Of a stretch of DNA of 64,000 bases, positions 18,736-28,520 are shown one piece after another. Numbering within the stretch: the stretch's first letter is position 1; every line of letters begins with the position of its first letter. The DNA is from Actinomycetospora chibensis (GTDB taxonomy: Bacteria; Actinomycetota; Actinomycetes; Mycobacteriales; Pseudonocardiaceae). The stretch spans positions 1 to 64,000 of the forward strand of contig NZ_JAQZAM010000007.1 of NCBI RefSeq assembly GCF_028737215.1, in the 5' to 3' direction. Under the pieces are notes generated by a model. That model made no database searches. It was not told where the DNA came from and saw only the letters and a program-made list of their open reading frames with translations. The translations under genes were made by a program, and so were the position numbers.

Positions 18736-20304
18736 GTGGCGCTCGCGTGCGCGTGGTCGATCGGGCTGCGCGGGGTCGACGGCGAGGTCGTCGAGATCGA
18801 GGCGGACATCGGGCAGGGACTGCCCGGGGTGTCGCTGGTGGGGCTGCCGGACGCGGCGCTCGCGGAGTCCCGCGACCGGGTGCGGGCGGCGGTGGTGAAC
18901 TCCGGAGAGACCTGGCCGGCGCGCCGCATCACGCTGGCCCTGTCTCCGGCGACGCTGCCGAAGCAGGGCAGCGGGTACGACCTGGCGCTGGCCTGCTCGG
19001 TGCTCGCCGCGGCGGGCGCGGTGCCGCTCGCCCGCCTGCGGGGGGTGGTGCTGCTCGGCGAGCTGGCGCTCGACGGTCGGGTGCGCGGTGTGCGCGGGGT
19101 CCTGCCGGCCCTGCTCGCGGCCCGGCGGCTCGGGGTGGAGCGCGTGGTGGTGCCGGCGGCCGCGGCCGTCGAGGCGGGCCTGGTGGAGGGCCTGGAGGTG
19201 TTCGGGGCCGAGCACCTGTCCGACGTGCTGGCCTGGCTGCGCGGGAAGCACGGGACGCTGGGCGCGGTCCGGGCCGGCGCGCGTCCCCGCGGCGGCGCCC
19301 CGCCGGACGACCTCGCCGACGTCGTCGGGCAGCTCGCGGCCCGCCGGGCGGTGGAGATCGCGGCGGCCGGGGGCCACCACCTGCTGATGGTCGGCCCGCC
19401 CGGCTCGGGCAAGACGATGTTGGCGCGCCGCATGACGGGGCTCCTGCCCGACCTCGACGTGGACGCCGCGCTGCAGGTGGCGGCGGTGCGCTCGCTGGCG
19501 GGGGCGCTCGATCCCCAGGAGGCCCTGCCCGCCGCGCCGCCCTTCGTCGCCCCGCACCACTCGGTGTCCTCGGCCGCGCTCGTCGGTGGGGGCAGCGGCC
19601 TGGCCCGGCCGGGCGCGGTGTCGCTAGCCCACCGCGGCGTCCTCTTCCTGGACGAGATCTACGAGTTCGCTCCGCACGTGCTGGAGATGCTGCGCACGCC
19701 GCTCGAGGACGGCGAGGTCCGCCTCGCGCGCACCGACGGCGTCGTCCGCTATCCGGCCCGCTTCCAGCTGGTGATGGCAGCCAACCCGTGCCCGTGCGCC
19801 CCGCCCCGGGACACCGACTGCACCTGCTCGAGCCTCACGAAGCGCCGCTATGTGGCGCGCCTGTCGGGTCCGATGCTCGACCGCGTCGACCTGCGCGTGT
19901 CGTTGCGGGCGGTCGAGGGGCTCTCCTGGGCGGGCGGGCCCACCGAGGGGCTCGAGGAGGTGCCGGAGGACACCGCGGCCGTCCGGGCGCGGGTCCTCGC
20001 GGCCCGGGCGGCGGCCCGCGAACGGTGGCGGGACGCGGGGTGGCCCACCAACGCCGAGGTGCCCGGGCCCGAGCTGCGCCGGCGCGGGCGGCTCCCGCAC
20101 GACGCCACCGCGGTCCTCGAGCGCCAGCTGCGCTCCGGGGCGATGACCGCGCGCGGGGCGGACCGCGCGCTCCGGGTCGCCTGGACGATCAGCGACCTGC
20201 GTGCCGCGGCGGGGCCGGAGATGTCCGACGTCGTCGAGGCGATCGGGTTCAAGGGCTTCGTGAACGACCCCGACGGCGAGCCGGGCGGGTGGGCCGTCGC
20301 ATGA
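18736..20304 (+). CDS. comM: YifB/ComM family Mg-chelatase-like AAA+ ATPase
   Basis: 522 aa. ComM is a hexameric helicase that aids branch migration during natural transformation in Gram-negatives; the actinobacterial role is unproven. N-terminal ChlI domain: IEADIGQGLPGVSLVGLPDAALAESRDRVRAA; Walker A GPPGSGKTMLARRM; Walker B FLDEIYEF; the sensor region LVMAANPCPC followed by Cys-rich DTDCTCSS (a zinc-ribbon-like insertion); the C-terminal Mg_chelatase_C. Start GTG 18736 directly follows yraN, and the stop overlaps dprA by 4 bp, so the three genes are translationally coupled. Confidence 0.94.
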   Translation: MALACAWSIGLRGVDGEVVEIEADIGQGLPGVSLVGLPDAALAESRDRVRAAVVNSGETWPARRITLALSPATLPKQGSGYDLALACSVLAAAGAVPLARLRGVVLLGELALDGRVRGVRGVLPALLAARRLGVERVVVPAAAAVEAGLVEGLEVFGAEHLSDVLAWLRGKHGTLGAVRAGARPRGGAPPDDLADVVGQLAARRAVEIAAAGGHHLLMVGPPGSGKTMLARRMTGLLPDLDVDAALQVAAVRSLAGALDPQEALPAAPPFVAPHHSVSSAALVGGGSGLARPGAVSLAHRGVLFLDEIYEFAPHVLEMLRTPLEDGEVRLARTDGVVRYPARFQLVMAANPCPCAPPRDTDCTCSSLTKRRYVARLSGPMLDRVDLRVSLRAVEGLSWAGGPTEGLEEVPEDTAAVRARVLAARAAARERWRDAGWPTNAEVPGPELRRRGRLPHDATAVLERQLRSGAMTARGADRALRVAWTISDLRAAAGPEMSDVVEAIGFKGFVNDPDGEPGGWAVA

Positions 20305-21521
20305 GCACGACGACGGCGACGGACGCCGCGGTGCTCCCTCCGGTGCCGCCCGAGGTGCTCCGGGCCCGCGCGTACCTGTCCCGGGTCGCGGAGCCGCCCG
20401 CACCGGCTCTCGGCGCCCTCGTCGAGGAGATCGGTCCGGTCGACGCGGCGCAGCTGGTCCGCGAGGGCACCGCCCACGGACCCCACGCGCTGCCCCCGGC
20501 CGTGACCGCCGAGACCGCGGCCCGGCGGGGCACCGACCGCGCCGCGGCCGACCTCGCGCTGCTCGCCGCCCGCGGCGGGCGGCTGATCGTCCCCGAGGAC
20601 CCGGAGTGGCCGGAGGCGGCGCTCGCGGGCCTCGGGGTGGCCGCCGGTCCGGACGGGACGGTCGGGCTCGAGGGCGCCCCGGTGCGCGACGGCCCGGCGG
20701 TGCCCCTCGCGCTGTGGGCGTGCGGCCCGGGGCGGCTCGACGACGCGCCCCGGCGCTGGGTGGGCATGGTCGGGGCCCGCGCGGCCGGCGAGTACGGGCT
20801 GTGGGTCGCGCGCGACTGGTCGGCGGAGCTCGCCGACCGCGGCGTCACGGTGGTCTCGGGGGCCGCGCTCGGGGTGGACGGCGCCGCGCACCGCGGCGCC
20901 CTCGCCGTCGGCGGGCGGACGGTGGCGGTCCTGGCGTGCGGCATCGACCGGTCCTACCCGCCCACCCACGCCACGCTGCTCGACCACATCGCGCGCACCG
21001 GCCTGGTGCTCACCGAGTACCCGCCGGGCGCGACGCCCGCGCGACACCGCTTCCTCGTGCGCAACCGCCTGATCGCCGCCCTGAGCGCCGGCACCCTCGT
21101 CGTCGAGGCGGCCGCCCGGTCCGGGGCCATGCGCACGGCGCTCGTGGCCGAGGCGCTGGGACGGGCCGTCATGGTGGTGCCGGGGCCGGTCACCTCGGCG
21201 CTCTCCCTCGGGTGCCACGAGCTCGCTCGGCGCCCGGCCGTGTCGGTCGCGGGCCGGGCCGCGCACGTCCTCGAGGAGGTGGGGCCCGTGGGGGACGCCC
21301 TGGCCCCGCCGCCGACGACGCCGCACCGGCCGACCGACGGTCTCGACGCCGGCGCCCTGCGCGTGCGTGAGGCCCTGCCGCTGCGCGCGGCACGCACCCC
21401 GGAACGCCTCGCCCACGACAGCGGTGTGGATCCCGCGGAGGTCGTCGGCCATCTGTGGGTGCTCGCGGCGCGGGGGCTCGTCGTCGAGGAGAACGGGCGA
21501 TGGCGTCGACGACCCGGCTGA
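20301..21521 (+). CDS. dprA: DNA-processing protein DprA
   Basis: 406 aa. DprA binds incoming single-stranded DNA and loads RecA. The Rossmann-like core is clear: VGMVGARAAGEYGLWVARDW, VSGAALGVDGAAHRGAL, AVLACGIDRSYPPTHA, LTEYPPGATPARHRFLVRNRLIAALS, VVEAAARSGAMRTALVAEALGR, and the C-terminal winged-helix-like segment (PERLAHDSGVDPAEVVGHLWVL). N-terminal about 120 residues form the SAM-like extension. Starts at ATG 20301 overlapping the comM stop (ATGA). Last gene of yraN-comM-dprA; a 641-bp gap follows. Confidence 0.95.
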   Translation: MSTTTATDAAVLPPVPPEVLRARAYLSRVAEPPAPALGALVEEIGPVDAAQLVREGTAHGPHALPPAVTAETAARRGTDRAAADLALLAARGGRLIVPEDPEWPEAALAGLGVAAGPDGTVGLEGAPVRDGPAVPLALWACGPGRLDDAPRRWVGMVGARAAGEYGLWVARDWSAELADRGVTVVSGAALGVDGAAHRGALAVGGRTVAVLACGIDRSYPPTHATLLDHIARTGLVLTEYPPGATPARHRFLVRNRLIAALSAGTLVVEAAARSGAMRTALVAEALGRAVMVVPGPVTSALSLGCHELARRPAVSVAGRAAHVLEEVGPVGDALAPPPTTPHRPTDGLDAGALRVREALPLRAARTPERLAHDSGVDPAEVVGHLWVLAARGLVVEENGRWRRRPG

Positions 21522-22162
21522 CGACCCGGCTGGGGCCCCCGCGGCGTGGGGATCCTGTGGGGGACGCCCCGACGCTCCACCGGGTGGCGCACCGGCCCCG
21601 ACCAACGGTCGGACCACGGGCGCCTCCGGATCGCGGAACGCGGTCCGGTCCGGACGGCGCGCCCAGCGGTACGTCCGGCCCATCGTGGCGGCGCGGTTCT
21701 CCCGGATCCGATCACCCGCTCGAGCGATCTCGAGGGCGCCGACTCCTCGGCGAGGGCTGTCGGCGGCCATGGAGTCGACCGGGGTGAACAGGCACAGAGC
21801 GACGAACGGTTGCAGAGCGCGACGAATGGATCCGCTCCTCGATGGTGGCCCACGGTCACCGCACGACACGCGTCGGTGCTTGACCCTGGCCTGTCGGATC
21901 GAGAGTCTTCACCGCGATGACCGGCACGTTCTCTCCCGACGACTCCACCGGAGGCCCCCGTGGGCCGCGCCGGTCACCCGGTCGAGGGCGCTCTCGTGGG
22001 TTCCCCTTCGACCCGGTTACGTCGTCACGCTCCGCGTTCACCGAGACGGACGCCGACGGCGCGTCGGACCCCGCGGGTCGGGCTCCGATGGACGCCGCCG
22101 GTGACGATCAGTCGGTGGTCCCCGGGCCCCGTGTCGGTGGATCGGCGGTCGAGGCTTCGACC
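21522..22162 (+). other. 641-bp gap with no gene I can support
   Basis: Between dprA and the tyrosine recombinase. Several frames are open but none shows a recognisable domain, and third-position GC is visibly less extreme than in neighbouring genes. It starts with a short direct repeat (GACCCGGCTG twice, 21511-21535). It may hold the promoter for the recombinase-whiG pair: TTGACC at 21880-21885 is the only good -35, with no clear -10. The recombinase frame is open back to ATG 21917. Confidence 0.5.
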
Positions 22163-23131
22163 GTGCGCGCCGGGGTGGCCGCTGCCGTGCCCGCCGTTGT
22201 CCCCGCCGCCGCGCACCTCGAGGCGTACGAGGCGCACCTGCGGTACGAGCGGGCGCTCTCCCCCCACACGGTCCGGGCCTACCGGGGCGACGTCACCACG
22301 CTGCTCGACCACCTCCGCCTCCAGGTCCACGGCCCCGACGCCGCGGGGGACACCCCGCTCGACCTCGCAGGCCTCGACCTGACCGGGCTGCGCTCCTGGC
22401 TCGCCGCGGGGCGTTCGCGCGGCGCGAGCCGGACCACGCTGGCCCGTCGCGCGGCGGCGGCCCGCACGTTCACGGCGTGGGCGGTGCGCACCGGGCGGGC
22501 GCCCAGCGACGCCGGCGCCCGCCTCGCCTCGCCCCGCGCGCACCGGCGGCTGCCCGAGGTGCTGCGCGCCGACCAGGCGGCCGACGCCCTGCGCGCCGCG
22601 GCGTCGGGGGCAGCGGAGGGCGATCCGGTGGCGCTGCGCGACCACCTGCTGCTCGAGCTGCTCTACGCCACCGGCGTGCGCGTCTCCGAGCTCTGCGGAC
22701 TCGACGTCGACGACGTCGACGACGGCCGTCGCACGCTGCGCGTCCTGGGCAAGGGAGGCAAGGAGCGGACCGTCGTCTACGGCGTGCCCGCGGCCGCGGC
22801 CCTCGAGGCCTGGCGACGTGACGGCCGGCCCGCACTCGCGGTCCCGACCTCCCCGCCGGCGCTGCTGCTCGGCGCCCGCGGGGGACGACTCGACCCGCGC
22901 ATCGCGCGCACGGTCGTGCACGACGCGGCGGGGGCGGTGCCGGGGGCACCCGACATCGCGCCGCACGGTCTCCGGCACTCGGCGGCCACACACCTGCTCG
23001 AGGGGGGAGCGGATCTGAGGAGCGTTCAGGAACTGCTGGGTCATGCGTCACCCGCGACGACCCAGCTCTACACCCACGTGTCCGCCGAGCGACTGAGGGC
23101 CATCCATGACACCGCCCACCCCCGCGCCTGA
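22163..23131 (+). CDS. Tyrosine recombinase, XerC/XerD family
   Basis: About 322 aa. Cuts and rejoins DNA via a 3'-phosphotyrosine; Xer proteins resolve chromosome dimers at dif. The N-terminal SAM-like domain ([26 protein letters not shown]) is followed by the catalytic set: Arg in [14 protein letters not shown], Lys in [24 protein letters not shown] (H and R), and [15 protein letters not shown] with the second His and the nucleophile Tyr. I chose GTG 22163, which has GAGG 8 nt upstream; ATG 22088 and ATG 21917 are in frame and would add 25 and 82 poorly conserved residues. It overlaps whiG by 26 bp. XerC is likely from position and length, but XerD cannot be excluded. Confidence 0.9.
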   Translation: MRAGVAAAVPAVVPAAAHLEAYEAHLRYERALSPHTVRAYRGDVTTLLDHLRLQVHGPDAAGDTPLDLAGLDLTGLRSWLAAGRSRGASRTTLARRAAAARTFTAWAVRTGRAPSDAGARLASPRAHRRLPEVLRADQAADALRAAASGAAEGDPVALRDHLLLELLYATGVRVSELCGLDVDDVDDGRRTLRVLGKGGKERTVVYGVPAAAALEAWRRDGRPALAVPTSPPALLLGARGGRLDPRIARTVVHDAAGAVPGAPDIAPHGLRHSAATHLLEGGADLRSVQELLGHASPATTQLYTHVSAERLRAIHDTAHPRA

Positions 23132-24212
23132 ACCGCGGCGCGACGGCGCGTCGGTGGCGACCACGGCGGCCCCGCCCACCGGTCCGCTGCCGGCCCTGCC
23201 GGGCATCGACTCCGACGCCGCCGTCCGTGCCGCAGGCGCGGCCGCCCGGACCCCACGCCGGGCGCCCCGACGCGAGCCTGCGGGCCCGGTCACCGACGGT
23301 GCCACCGCGCTCGCGCCGGTGCCCGCACCCGCCGACGGGTCGCGCGACGCCGCCCACGCGGCCGTGCACGCCCTGCCCGCCACGCTCGGACGCGTCGCGG
23401 CCGGCGCCCCCGACGAGGAGGCGCTGGTCGAGGCCGGCATCGCCGAGCTCTGGGCGGCGTTCGAGGCCGACCCGCGCAAGTCGACCAAGGACCGGCTGGT
23501 CCTGCACTACGCGCCGCTCGTCAAGTACGTCGCGGGGCGCGTGGGCACCGGCCTGCCGTCCCACGTCGACGTCGCCGACCTGATCCAGTGCGGGATCTTC
23601 GGGCTGGTCGACGCGATCGAGCGCTTCGAGCCGGACCGCGGGCGCAAGTTCGAGGTCTACGCGATGCAGCGCATCCGCGGCGCGATCCTCGACGAGCTCC
23701 GCTCCCAGGACTGGGTGCCGCGGTCGGTGCGCTCGCGGGCGCGGGAGATCGAGCGGGCCATCGAGCGCCTCGAGGGCCGCGAGCAGCGGTCCTGCAGCGA
23801 CTCCGAGCTCGCGCAGGAGCTCGACACGTCGACCGAGGACCTGCGTTCGACGTTCGGGCAGATCGCGATGACCAGCGTCGCCGCCCTCGACGAGCTCGTC
23901 GCCGCCGGTCGCGCCGGCGGCGGCGGCGGCGACGGCGGGTCCGCGCCGTCGCTGGCCGACTCGCTGCCCGACACCGACGCCGAGGACCCCCTCGCCGCGA
24001 TGGAGGACCGCGAGACGCGGCGCCTGCTCGCGGAGGCGGTCGGGCAGCTCGCCGAGCGCGACCGCACCGTGGTGGGCCTCTACTACTTCGAGAACCTCAC
24101 CCTCGCCGAGATCGGGCGGGTCCTCGGGGTCACCGAGTCCCGGGTGTGCCAGCTGCACACGCGCGCCGTGATGCGCCTGCGCGGGCGTCTCGCGGAGCTG
24201 CAGCACGCCTGA
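23106..24212 (+). CDS. whiG: FliA/WhiG-family sigma factor
   Basis: 368 aa. Group-3 sigma factor of the FliA/WhiG type, which in Streptomyces starts sporulation septation. Residues 1-110 are a Pro/Ala-rich extension. Region 2 follows: [46 protein letters not shown] and [19 protein letters not shown]; region 3 around [18 protein letters not shown]; a Gly-rich linker; region 4 helix-turn-helix ([45 protein letters not shown]). ATG 23106 has GAGGG 6 nt upstream and lies inside the recombinase gene, so translation is coupled. No flagellar or anti-sigma gene is nearby. Confidence 0.92.
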   Translation: MTPPTPAPEPRRDGASVATTAAPPTGPLPALPGIDSDAAVRAAGAAARTPRRAPRREPAGPVTDGATALAPVPAPADGSRDAAHAAVHALPATLGRVAAGAPDEEALVEAGIAELWAAFEADPRKSTKDRLVLHYAPLVKYVAGRVGTGLPSHVDVADLIQCGIFGLVDAIERFEPDRGRKFEVYAMQRIRGAILDELRSQDWVPRSVRSRAREIERAIERLEGREQRSCSDSELAQELDTSTEDLRSTFGQIAMTSVAALDELVAAGRAGGGGGDGGSAPSLADSLPDTDAEDPLAAMEDRETRRLLAEAVGQLAERDRTVVGLYYFENLTLAEIGRVLGVTESRVCQLHTRAVMRLRGRLAELQHA

Positions 24213-24218
24213 GCCGGT

Positions 24219-24803
24219 TCACGGGTCGGTCGGCAGCAGCCGCACACGCCCGAGGCCCAGGAGCAGCAGGGGGTCCAGGTACTCGAGGGCGCCCACCGCG
24301 CCGGTGGTCGACGGGCGGCGCAGGCCCCAGTGCAGGCACGCCGCGACGGGGCAGCCGCGGTGCCCGGGGTCGAGGACGCCCAGCGGGTCGCCGCGCCGCA
24401 CCGGTGTGCCCGGCGCGACGGTGACGGTGAGCGGCTCGTAGGTCGTGCGCAGGCCGTCGTCGTGCTGCACGGAGACCACGCCCCGCCCGGCCAGGCGGGC
24501 GGCGTGGACGACGACGCCGTCACCGGCGGCGAGCACCGTGAGCCCGGGTCGTCCGGCGAGGTCGGCACCGCGGTGCCCGCGCCCGTAGTAGTGCGGCGGC
24601 GGGTCGAACAGCCGCGTCGCGGCGCCCGGCACGCCGGCCCGGGCGGGCGCGCCGTCGCCGCCCACGCCCGTCAGCGGCCAGCCGTAGGCCCCGACCGGTA
24701 CCACCGGCGGGGGAGCGGGCGCGCCGGCGGCGGGGGAGCCGGTGGCCAGGAGCGTCGCCACCAGTGCGGCCAGGGACAGGCCGCGGGCGAGAGTCGTCGT
24801 CAC
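24219..24803 (-). CDS. Secreted M23 family metallopeptidase (LytM-like)
   Basis: 194 aa. N-terminal signal peptide (TTTLARGLSLAALVATLLATGSPAAGA) then an M23 domain: zinc ligands H and D in GRGHRGADLA and the HxH-type site CLHWGL near the C-terminus, with the VLAAGDGVVVHA and GLRTTYEPL strands between. M23 enzymes cut peptidoglycan cross-bridges; the HxH motif here reads LHW, so the first His of the pair is replaced (CLH rather than HxH), and activity should not be assumed. GTG start at 24803. It converges on whiG with 6 bp between stops, and diverges from rpsB. Confidence 0.85.
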   Translation of the reverse strand: MTTTLARGLSLAALVATLLATGSPAAGAPAPPPVVPVGAYGWPLTGVGGDGAPARAGVPGAATRLFDPPPHYYGRGHRGADLAGRPGLTVLAAGDGVVVHAARLAGRGVVSVQHDDGLRTTYEPLTVTVAPGTPVRRGDPLGVLDPGHRGCPVAACLHWGLRRPSTTGAVGALEYLDPLLLLGLGRVRLLPTDP

Positions 24804-24856
24804 ATCCGGTTCGACGCACCAGATCCCTCATCGGCTCCCTCGGGCCGCGAGCCGGT

Positions 24857-24900
24857 GGATTTCCTGACGTTGAAGGTCAGCGTGGCCCCCACGCTGGCAC
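24857..24900 (+). repeat. 44-bp dispersed intergenic element, copy 1
   Basis: Begins GGATTTCCTGACGTTGAAGG and contains an 8-bp hairpin CAGCGTGG-ccc-CCACGCTG (24878-24896). It matches a reversed copy at 54326-54369 (6 differences in 44) and a direct copy at 58056-58099 (8 differences). It lies between the M23 gene and the rpsB promoter. Confidence 0.85.
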
Positions 24901-24962
24901 ACCCCGTGCGCCGCCCCGTTCGCCCGCAGCAGGGCGCGCAGAGGGCGCGGGTGGGCCGGGAG

Positions 24963-24968
24963 TAGACT
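24963..24968 (+). promoter_or_regulatory. Candidate -10 (TAGACT) of the rpsB operon
   Basis: TAGACT followed by CG is a common actinobacterial -10 for ribosomal genes. No good -35 is visible. It would start a leader of about 230 nt before rpsB. Confidence 0.5.
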
Positions 24969-24974
24969 CGTGAC

Positions 24975-25204
24975 CAGCGGTCCGTCCTCTCCCCGTCCGC
25001 GGGGAGCTGATCGGGCCGACTTCGCGTGCCCTCTCAAGCGCCCGCACGCTCAGGCGCTGCCACAACCGCATCCGGGCGGTCCCGCCACAGGCGGGTTCCG
25101 GATCGGTCATGAGGGCACCAGGGCGGCGGCCCGACCCGGGACCGTCGCAGCAAACCGCCGGGCCCGAGCACGTGTCGGGCCACCGAGAGAGGTAGTTCCA
25201 CCGC
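24975..25204 (+). other. Long structured leader of rpsB
   Basis: Inferred 5' leader between the TAGACT promoter and rpsB. It contains several self-complementary segments: CTCCCCGTCCGCGGGGAG, CCCGCCACAGGCGGG near 25080-25094, and a GC-rich pair around the ACCGCCGGGCCCGAGC stretch. There is no protein-coding signal. Ribosomal operons often carry autoregulatory leaders, but no known leader family is recognised here. GAGAGAGG (25186-25193) is the ribosome site. Confidence 0.4.
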
Positions 25205-26221
25205 ATGGCCGTCGTCACGATGCGCCAGCTGCTGGACTCGGGTGTCCACTTCGGACACCAGACCCGCCGCTGGAACCCCAAGATGCGCCGCTTCATCTTC
25301 ACGGAGCGCAACGGCATCTACATCATCGACCTGCAGCAGACGCTGTCCTACGTCGATCGCGCCTACGAGTTCGTGAAGCAGACCGTCGCCCACGGCGGCA
25401 CGGTGCTCTTCGTCGGCACGAAGAAGCAGGCCCAGGAGGCCATCGACGAGCAGGCGCGTCGCGTCGGTATGCCGTTCGTCAACCAGCGCTGGCTGGGCGG
25501 CATGCTCACCAACTTCCAGACCGTGCACAAGCGCCTCCAGCGGCTCAAGGAGCTGGAGGCCATGGAGCAGAGCGGGGGCTTCGAGGGTCGCACCAAGAAG
25601 GAGATCCTCATGCTCACCCGCGAGCACGACAAGCTCGAGAAGACGCTCGGCGGCATCCGCGACATGGGCCGCGTGCCCAGCGCGGTGTGGGTGGTCGACA
25701 CCAAGAAGGAGCACATCGCGGTCGGTGAGGCCCGGAAGCTCAACATCCCGGTCGTCGCCATCCTCGACACCAACTGCGACCCCGACGAGGTCGACTACCC
25801 GATCCCGGGCAACGACGACGCGATCCGCTCGGCGGCCCTGCTGACCCGCGTGGTCGCGCAGGCCTGCGCCGACGGCCTCCAGGCCCGCGGCCAGCGCAAC
25901 GGCGGCGGCGACGGCGAGCGCGGCGAGGACGAGCCGCTGGCCGAGTGGGAGCAGGAGCTCATGGCGTCCGGCGGGGACGGCGCGAGCGCGCCGACCGGCC
26001 TGGAGCAGGGCAGCACCAGCTCCGCGGTCGACGCGCCGGGCGACTCGCCGGTCGCGACGCCCGAGGCCGAGGCCACCGCCGCGGCCGCCGGGGACGACAC
26101 CACGCCGGTCAGCCGCCCCGAGCGGACGGCCGGCACGGTCGACGCCAACTCGGAGAGCGACGACAACGCGATCGCCGCGGCGCCGGAGGCCGGTCAGGTC
26201 AACGGCACGCCGCAGGGCTGA
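25205..26221 (+). CDS. rpsB: 30S ribosomal protein S2 with long C-terminal tail
   Basis: 338 aa, about 70-100 longer than usual. S2 joins the 30S late and is needed for S1 docking. The core is intact: [105 protein letters not shown]. After about residue 225 comes a disordered Asp/Glu/Ala/Thr tail. Preceded by a strong purine-rich site. Forms the usual pair with tsf (53 bp gap). Confidence 0.98.
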   Translation: MAVVTMRQLLDSGVHFGHQTRRWNPKMRRFIFTERNGIYIIDLQQTLSYVDRAYEFVKQTVAHGGTVLFVGTKKQAQEAIDEQARRVGMPFVNQRWLGGMLTNFQTVHKRLQRLKELEAMEQSGGFEGRTKKEILMLTREHDKLEKTLGGIRDMGRVPSAVWVVDTKKEHIAVGEARKLNIPVVAILDTNCDPDEVDYPIPGNDDAIRSAALLTRVVAQACADGLQARGQRNGGGDGERGEDEPLAEWEQELMASGGDGASAPTGLEQGSTSSAVDAPGDSPVATPEAEATAAAAGDDTTPVSRPERTAGTVDANSESDDNAIAAAPEAGQVNGTPQG

Positions 26222-26274
26222 CAGGCCCGCAGGCGACACGACAACGACGACGAGGAACGGACGAGAGCCGCACC

Positions 26275-27099
26275 ATGGCGAACTACACCGCTGCGGACGT
26301 GAAGAAGCTCCGGGACCTCACCGGGTCCGGGATGATGGACTGCAAGAAGGCCCTCGAGCAGTCCGAGGGCGACCTCGACGCGGCCGTCGAGGCGCTGCGC
26401 ATCAAGGGTGCGAAGGACGTGGGCAAGCGGGCCGGCCGCACCACCGCCAACGGCATCGTGGCGGCCCGTGACGGCGCGATGATCGAGCTCAACTCCGAGA
26501 CCGACTTCGTGGCCAAGAACGCCGACTTCGTGCAGCTCGCCGAGGACATCCTCGGCGTCGCGCTGGAGAACAGCACCAAGGACCTGGAGTCCCTCAAGGC
26601 CGCCACCCTCGGGCAGGGCACGGTCGACGAGAAGGTCCAGGAGCTCTCGGCGCGCATCGGCGAGAAGCTCGAGCTGCGTCGCGTGGCCGTGCTCGACGGC
26701 CCCACCGCGACGTACCTGCACCGGCGGTCCTCGGACCTGCCCCCGGCCATCGGCGTGGTCGTCGCCTACACCGGCGACGGGGACGACGCGTCGGAGGCGG
26801 CCCGCGGCGCGGCCATGCAGGTCGCGGCGGCGCGCCCGCTCTACACCACGCGCGACGAGGTCCCGAGCGACGTGGTGGAGAACGAGCGCCGCATCGCCGA
26901 GGCCACCGCCCGCGAGGAGGGCAAGCCCGAGAAGATCCTCGAGAAGATCGTCGAGGGTCGCCTCAACGGCTACTACAAGGACACCGTGCTCCTCGAGCAG
27001 GACTCGGTGTCGGTGGACAAGAAGTCGGTCGGCAAGGTGCTGGAGGAGGCGGGCGTCAGCGTCCGCACCTTCGCGCGCTTCGAGGTCGGCCAGCCCTGA
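26275..27099 (+). CDS. tsf: Elongation factor Ts
   Basis: 274 aa, standard actinobacterial length. EF-Ts is the guanine-nucleotide exchange factor of EF-Tu. N-terminal UBA-like domain with [28 protein letters not shown], then the signature [10 protein letters not shown] region ([19 protein letters not shown]), and the dimerisation/Tu-binding core ending [22 protein letters not shown] 26275 is 53 bp after rpsB. A strong hairpin follows the stop (27109-27148). Confidence 0.98.
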   Translation: MANYTAADVKKLRDLTGSGMMDCKKALEQSEGDLDAAVEALRIKGAKDVGKRAGRTTANGIVAARDGAMIELNSETDFVAKNADFVQLAEDILGVALENSTKDLESLKAATLGQGTVDEKVQELSARIGEKLELRRVAVLDGPTATYLHRRSSDLPPAIGVVVAYTGDGDDASEAARGAAMQVAAARPLYTTRDEVPSDVVENERRIAEATAREEGKPEKILEKIVEGRLNGYYKDTVLLEQDSVSVDKKSVGKVLEEAGVSVRTFARFEVGQP

Positions 27100-27108
27100 C
27101 GAACCGCT

Positions 27109-27148
27109 CACGGCGCCGGTGCCCGGGTGACCGGGCGCCGGCGCCGTG
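27109..27148 (+). terminator. Hairpin between tsf and pyrH
   Basis: Arms CACGGCGCCGGTGCCCGG (27109-27126) and CCGGGCGCCGGCGCCGTG (27131-27148) pair over 18 bp with one G-T, leaving a 4-nt loop GTGA. Very stable; no U-tract. Likely terminates or attenuates the highly expressed rpsB-tsf message before pyrH. Confidence 0.75.
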
Positions 27149-27185
27149 ACGGCGGCACCGCCGGAACCCCGTGGTGGAGGAGAGC

Positions 27186-27950
27186 GTGGCGAGTCCCCAG
27201 ACCGTGTCCGAGGCCGGTCCCGATGCCCGCCCCGGTCATCGCCGGGTCCTGCTCAAGCTCGGCGGTGAGATGTTCGGCGGCGGCGCCGTCGGCGTCGACC
27301 CCGTGGTCGTGCGGACCGTCGCTCGCCAGATCGCCGACGTCGTGGCCTCCGGCGTCGAGATCGCCGTCGTCATCGGCGGCGGCAACTTCTTCCGCGGCGA
27401 GGAGCTGCACCGCTACGGGATGCAGCGCCAGCGTGCCGACTACATGGGGATGCTCGGCACGGTCATGAACTGCCTGGCCCTGCAGGACTTCCTCGAGCGC
27501 GAGCACCACATCGACACCCGGGTGCAGACGGCCATCACGATGGGCCAGGTCGCCGAGTCCTACATCCCACGCCGCGCGATGCGCCACCTCGAGAAGGGTC
27601 GCGTCGTCATCTTCGGCGCCGGCGTGGGCATGCCCTACTTCTCGACCGACACCACCGCGGCGCAGCGTGCCCTCGAGATCGAGTGCGAGGTCGTCCTGCT
27701 GGCCAAGGGCGTGGACGGCGTGTTCACCGCCGACCCGAAGACCGACCCGACGGCGACGATGTACCACGAGATCTCCCACCGCGAGGTGCTGGAGAAGGGC
27801 CTGAAGGTCGCCGACGCGACCGCCTTCAGCCTCTGCATGGACAACAACATGCCGATCATGGTGTTCAACCTGCTCGTCGAGGGGAACATCGCCCGTGCGG
27901 TGCGGGGTGAGAGGATCGGGACGCTGGTCCACACCCCCTCCGGTCCCTGA
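27186..27950 (+). CDS. pyrH: Uridylate kinase PyrH
   Basis: About 254 aa. Hexameric UMP kinase (UMP + ATP to UDP + ADP), amino-acid-kinase fold. Motifs: [81 protein letters not shown] and [23 protein letters not shown] chose GTG 27186, which has GGAGG 5 nt upstream; GTG 27171 would add five residues. Followed after 11 bp by frr, the usual pyrH-frr order. Confidence 0.97.
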   Translation: MASPQTVSEAGPDARPGHRRVLLKLGGEMFGGGAVGVDPVVVRTVARQIADVVASGVEIAVVIGGGNFFRGEELHRYGMQRQRADYMGMLGTVMNCLALQDFLEREHHIDTRVQTAITMGQVAESYIPRRAMRHLEKGRVVIFGAGVGMPYFSTDTTAAQRALEIECEVVLLAKGVDGVFTADPKTDPTATMYHEISHREVLEKGLKVADATAFSLCMDNNMPIMVFNLLVEGNIARAVRGERIGTLVHTPSGP

Positions 27951-27961
27951 GGAGAGCCCAC

Positions 27962-28519
27962 ATGATCGACGAGACGCTCCTCGACGCCGAGGAGAAGATG
28001 GAGAAGGCGGTCAGCGTCGCCAAGGACGACCTCGGCGGTGTGCGCACCGGCCGGGCCAGCCCGGCGATGTTCAACCGCATCCAGGTCGAGTACTACGGCG
28101 CCTGGACCCCGCTCAACCAGCTGGCCTCGGTGCAGGTCCCCGAGGCCCGCATGGCCGTCATCAAGCCCTATGACGCCAGCCAGCTGCAGAGCATGGAGCG
28201 CGCGATCCGCGACTCCGACCTCGGCGTCAACCCCAGCAACGACGGCCAGATCATCCGCGTCGTGTTCCCGCAGCTCTCCGAGGAGCGGCGCAAGGACATG
28301 GTCAAGGTCGCACGCAGCAAGGGCGAGGACGCCAAGGTCTCGATCCGCAGCGTGCGCCGCACGGCGATGACCGAGCTGCAGCGCATCGTGAAGGACGGCG
28401 AGGCCGGCGAGGACGAGACCGGGCGGGCGGAGAAGGAGCTCGAATCCGTCACCTCCCGCTACGTCGCGGCGGTGGACGACCTGGTGAAGAACAAGGAAGC
28501 CGAGCTCCTCGAGGTCTGA
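27962..28519 (+). CDS. frr: Ribosome recycling factor
   Basis: 185 aa, standard length. RRF with EF-G splits post-termination ribosomes. Conserved: [38 protein letters not shown] at the start, [20 protein letters not shown] in the head domain, and [22 protein letters not shown] in the coiled tail. ATG 27962 with GGAGAG 7 nt upstream. Its stop is 1 bp from the cdsA start codon. Confidence 0.98.
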   Translation: MIDETLLDAEEKMEKAVSVAKDDLGGVRTGRASPAMFNRIQVEYYGAWTPLNQLASVQVPEARMAVIKPYDASQLQSMERAIRDSDLGVNPSNDGQIIRVVFPQLSEERRKDMVKVARSKGEDAKVSIRSVRRTAMTELQRIVKDGEAGEDETGRAEKELESVTSRYVAAVDDLVKNKEAELLEV

Positions 28520-28520
28520 C

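Noticed and set aside
24857-24900. Short protein containing VSVAPTLA in the 24.9-kb gap
   Set aside because: The same phrase recurs at two other intergenic sites in both orientations; it is a repeated DNA element, not a gene.
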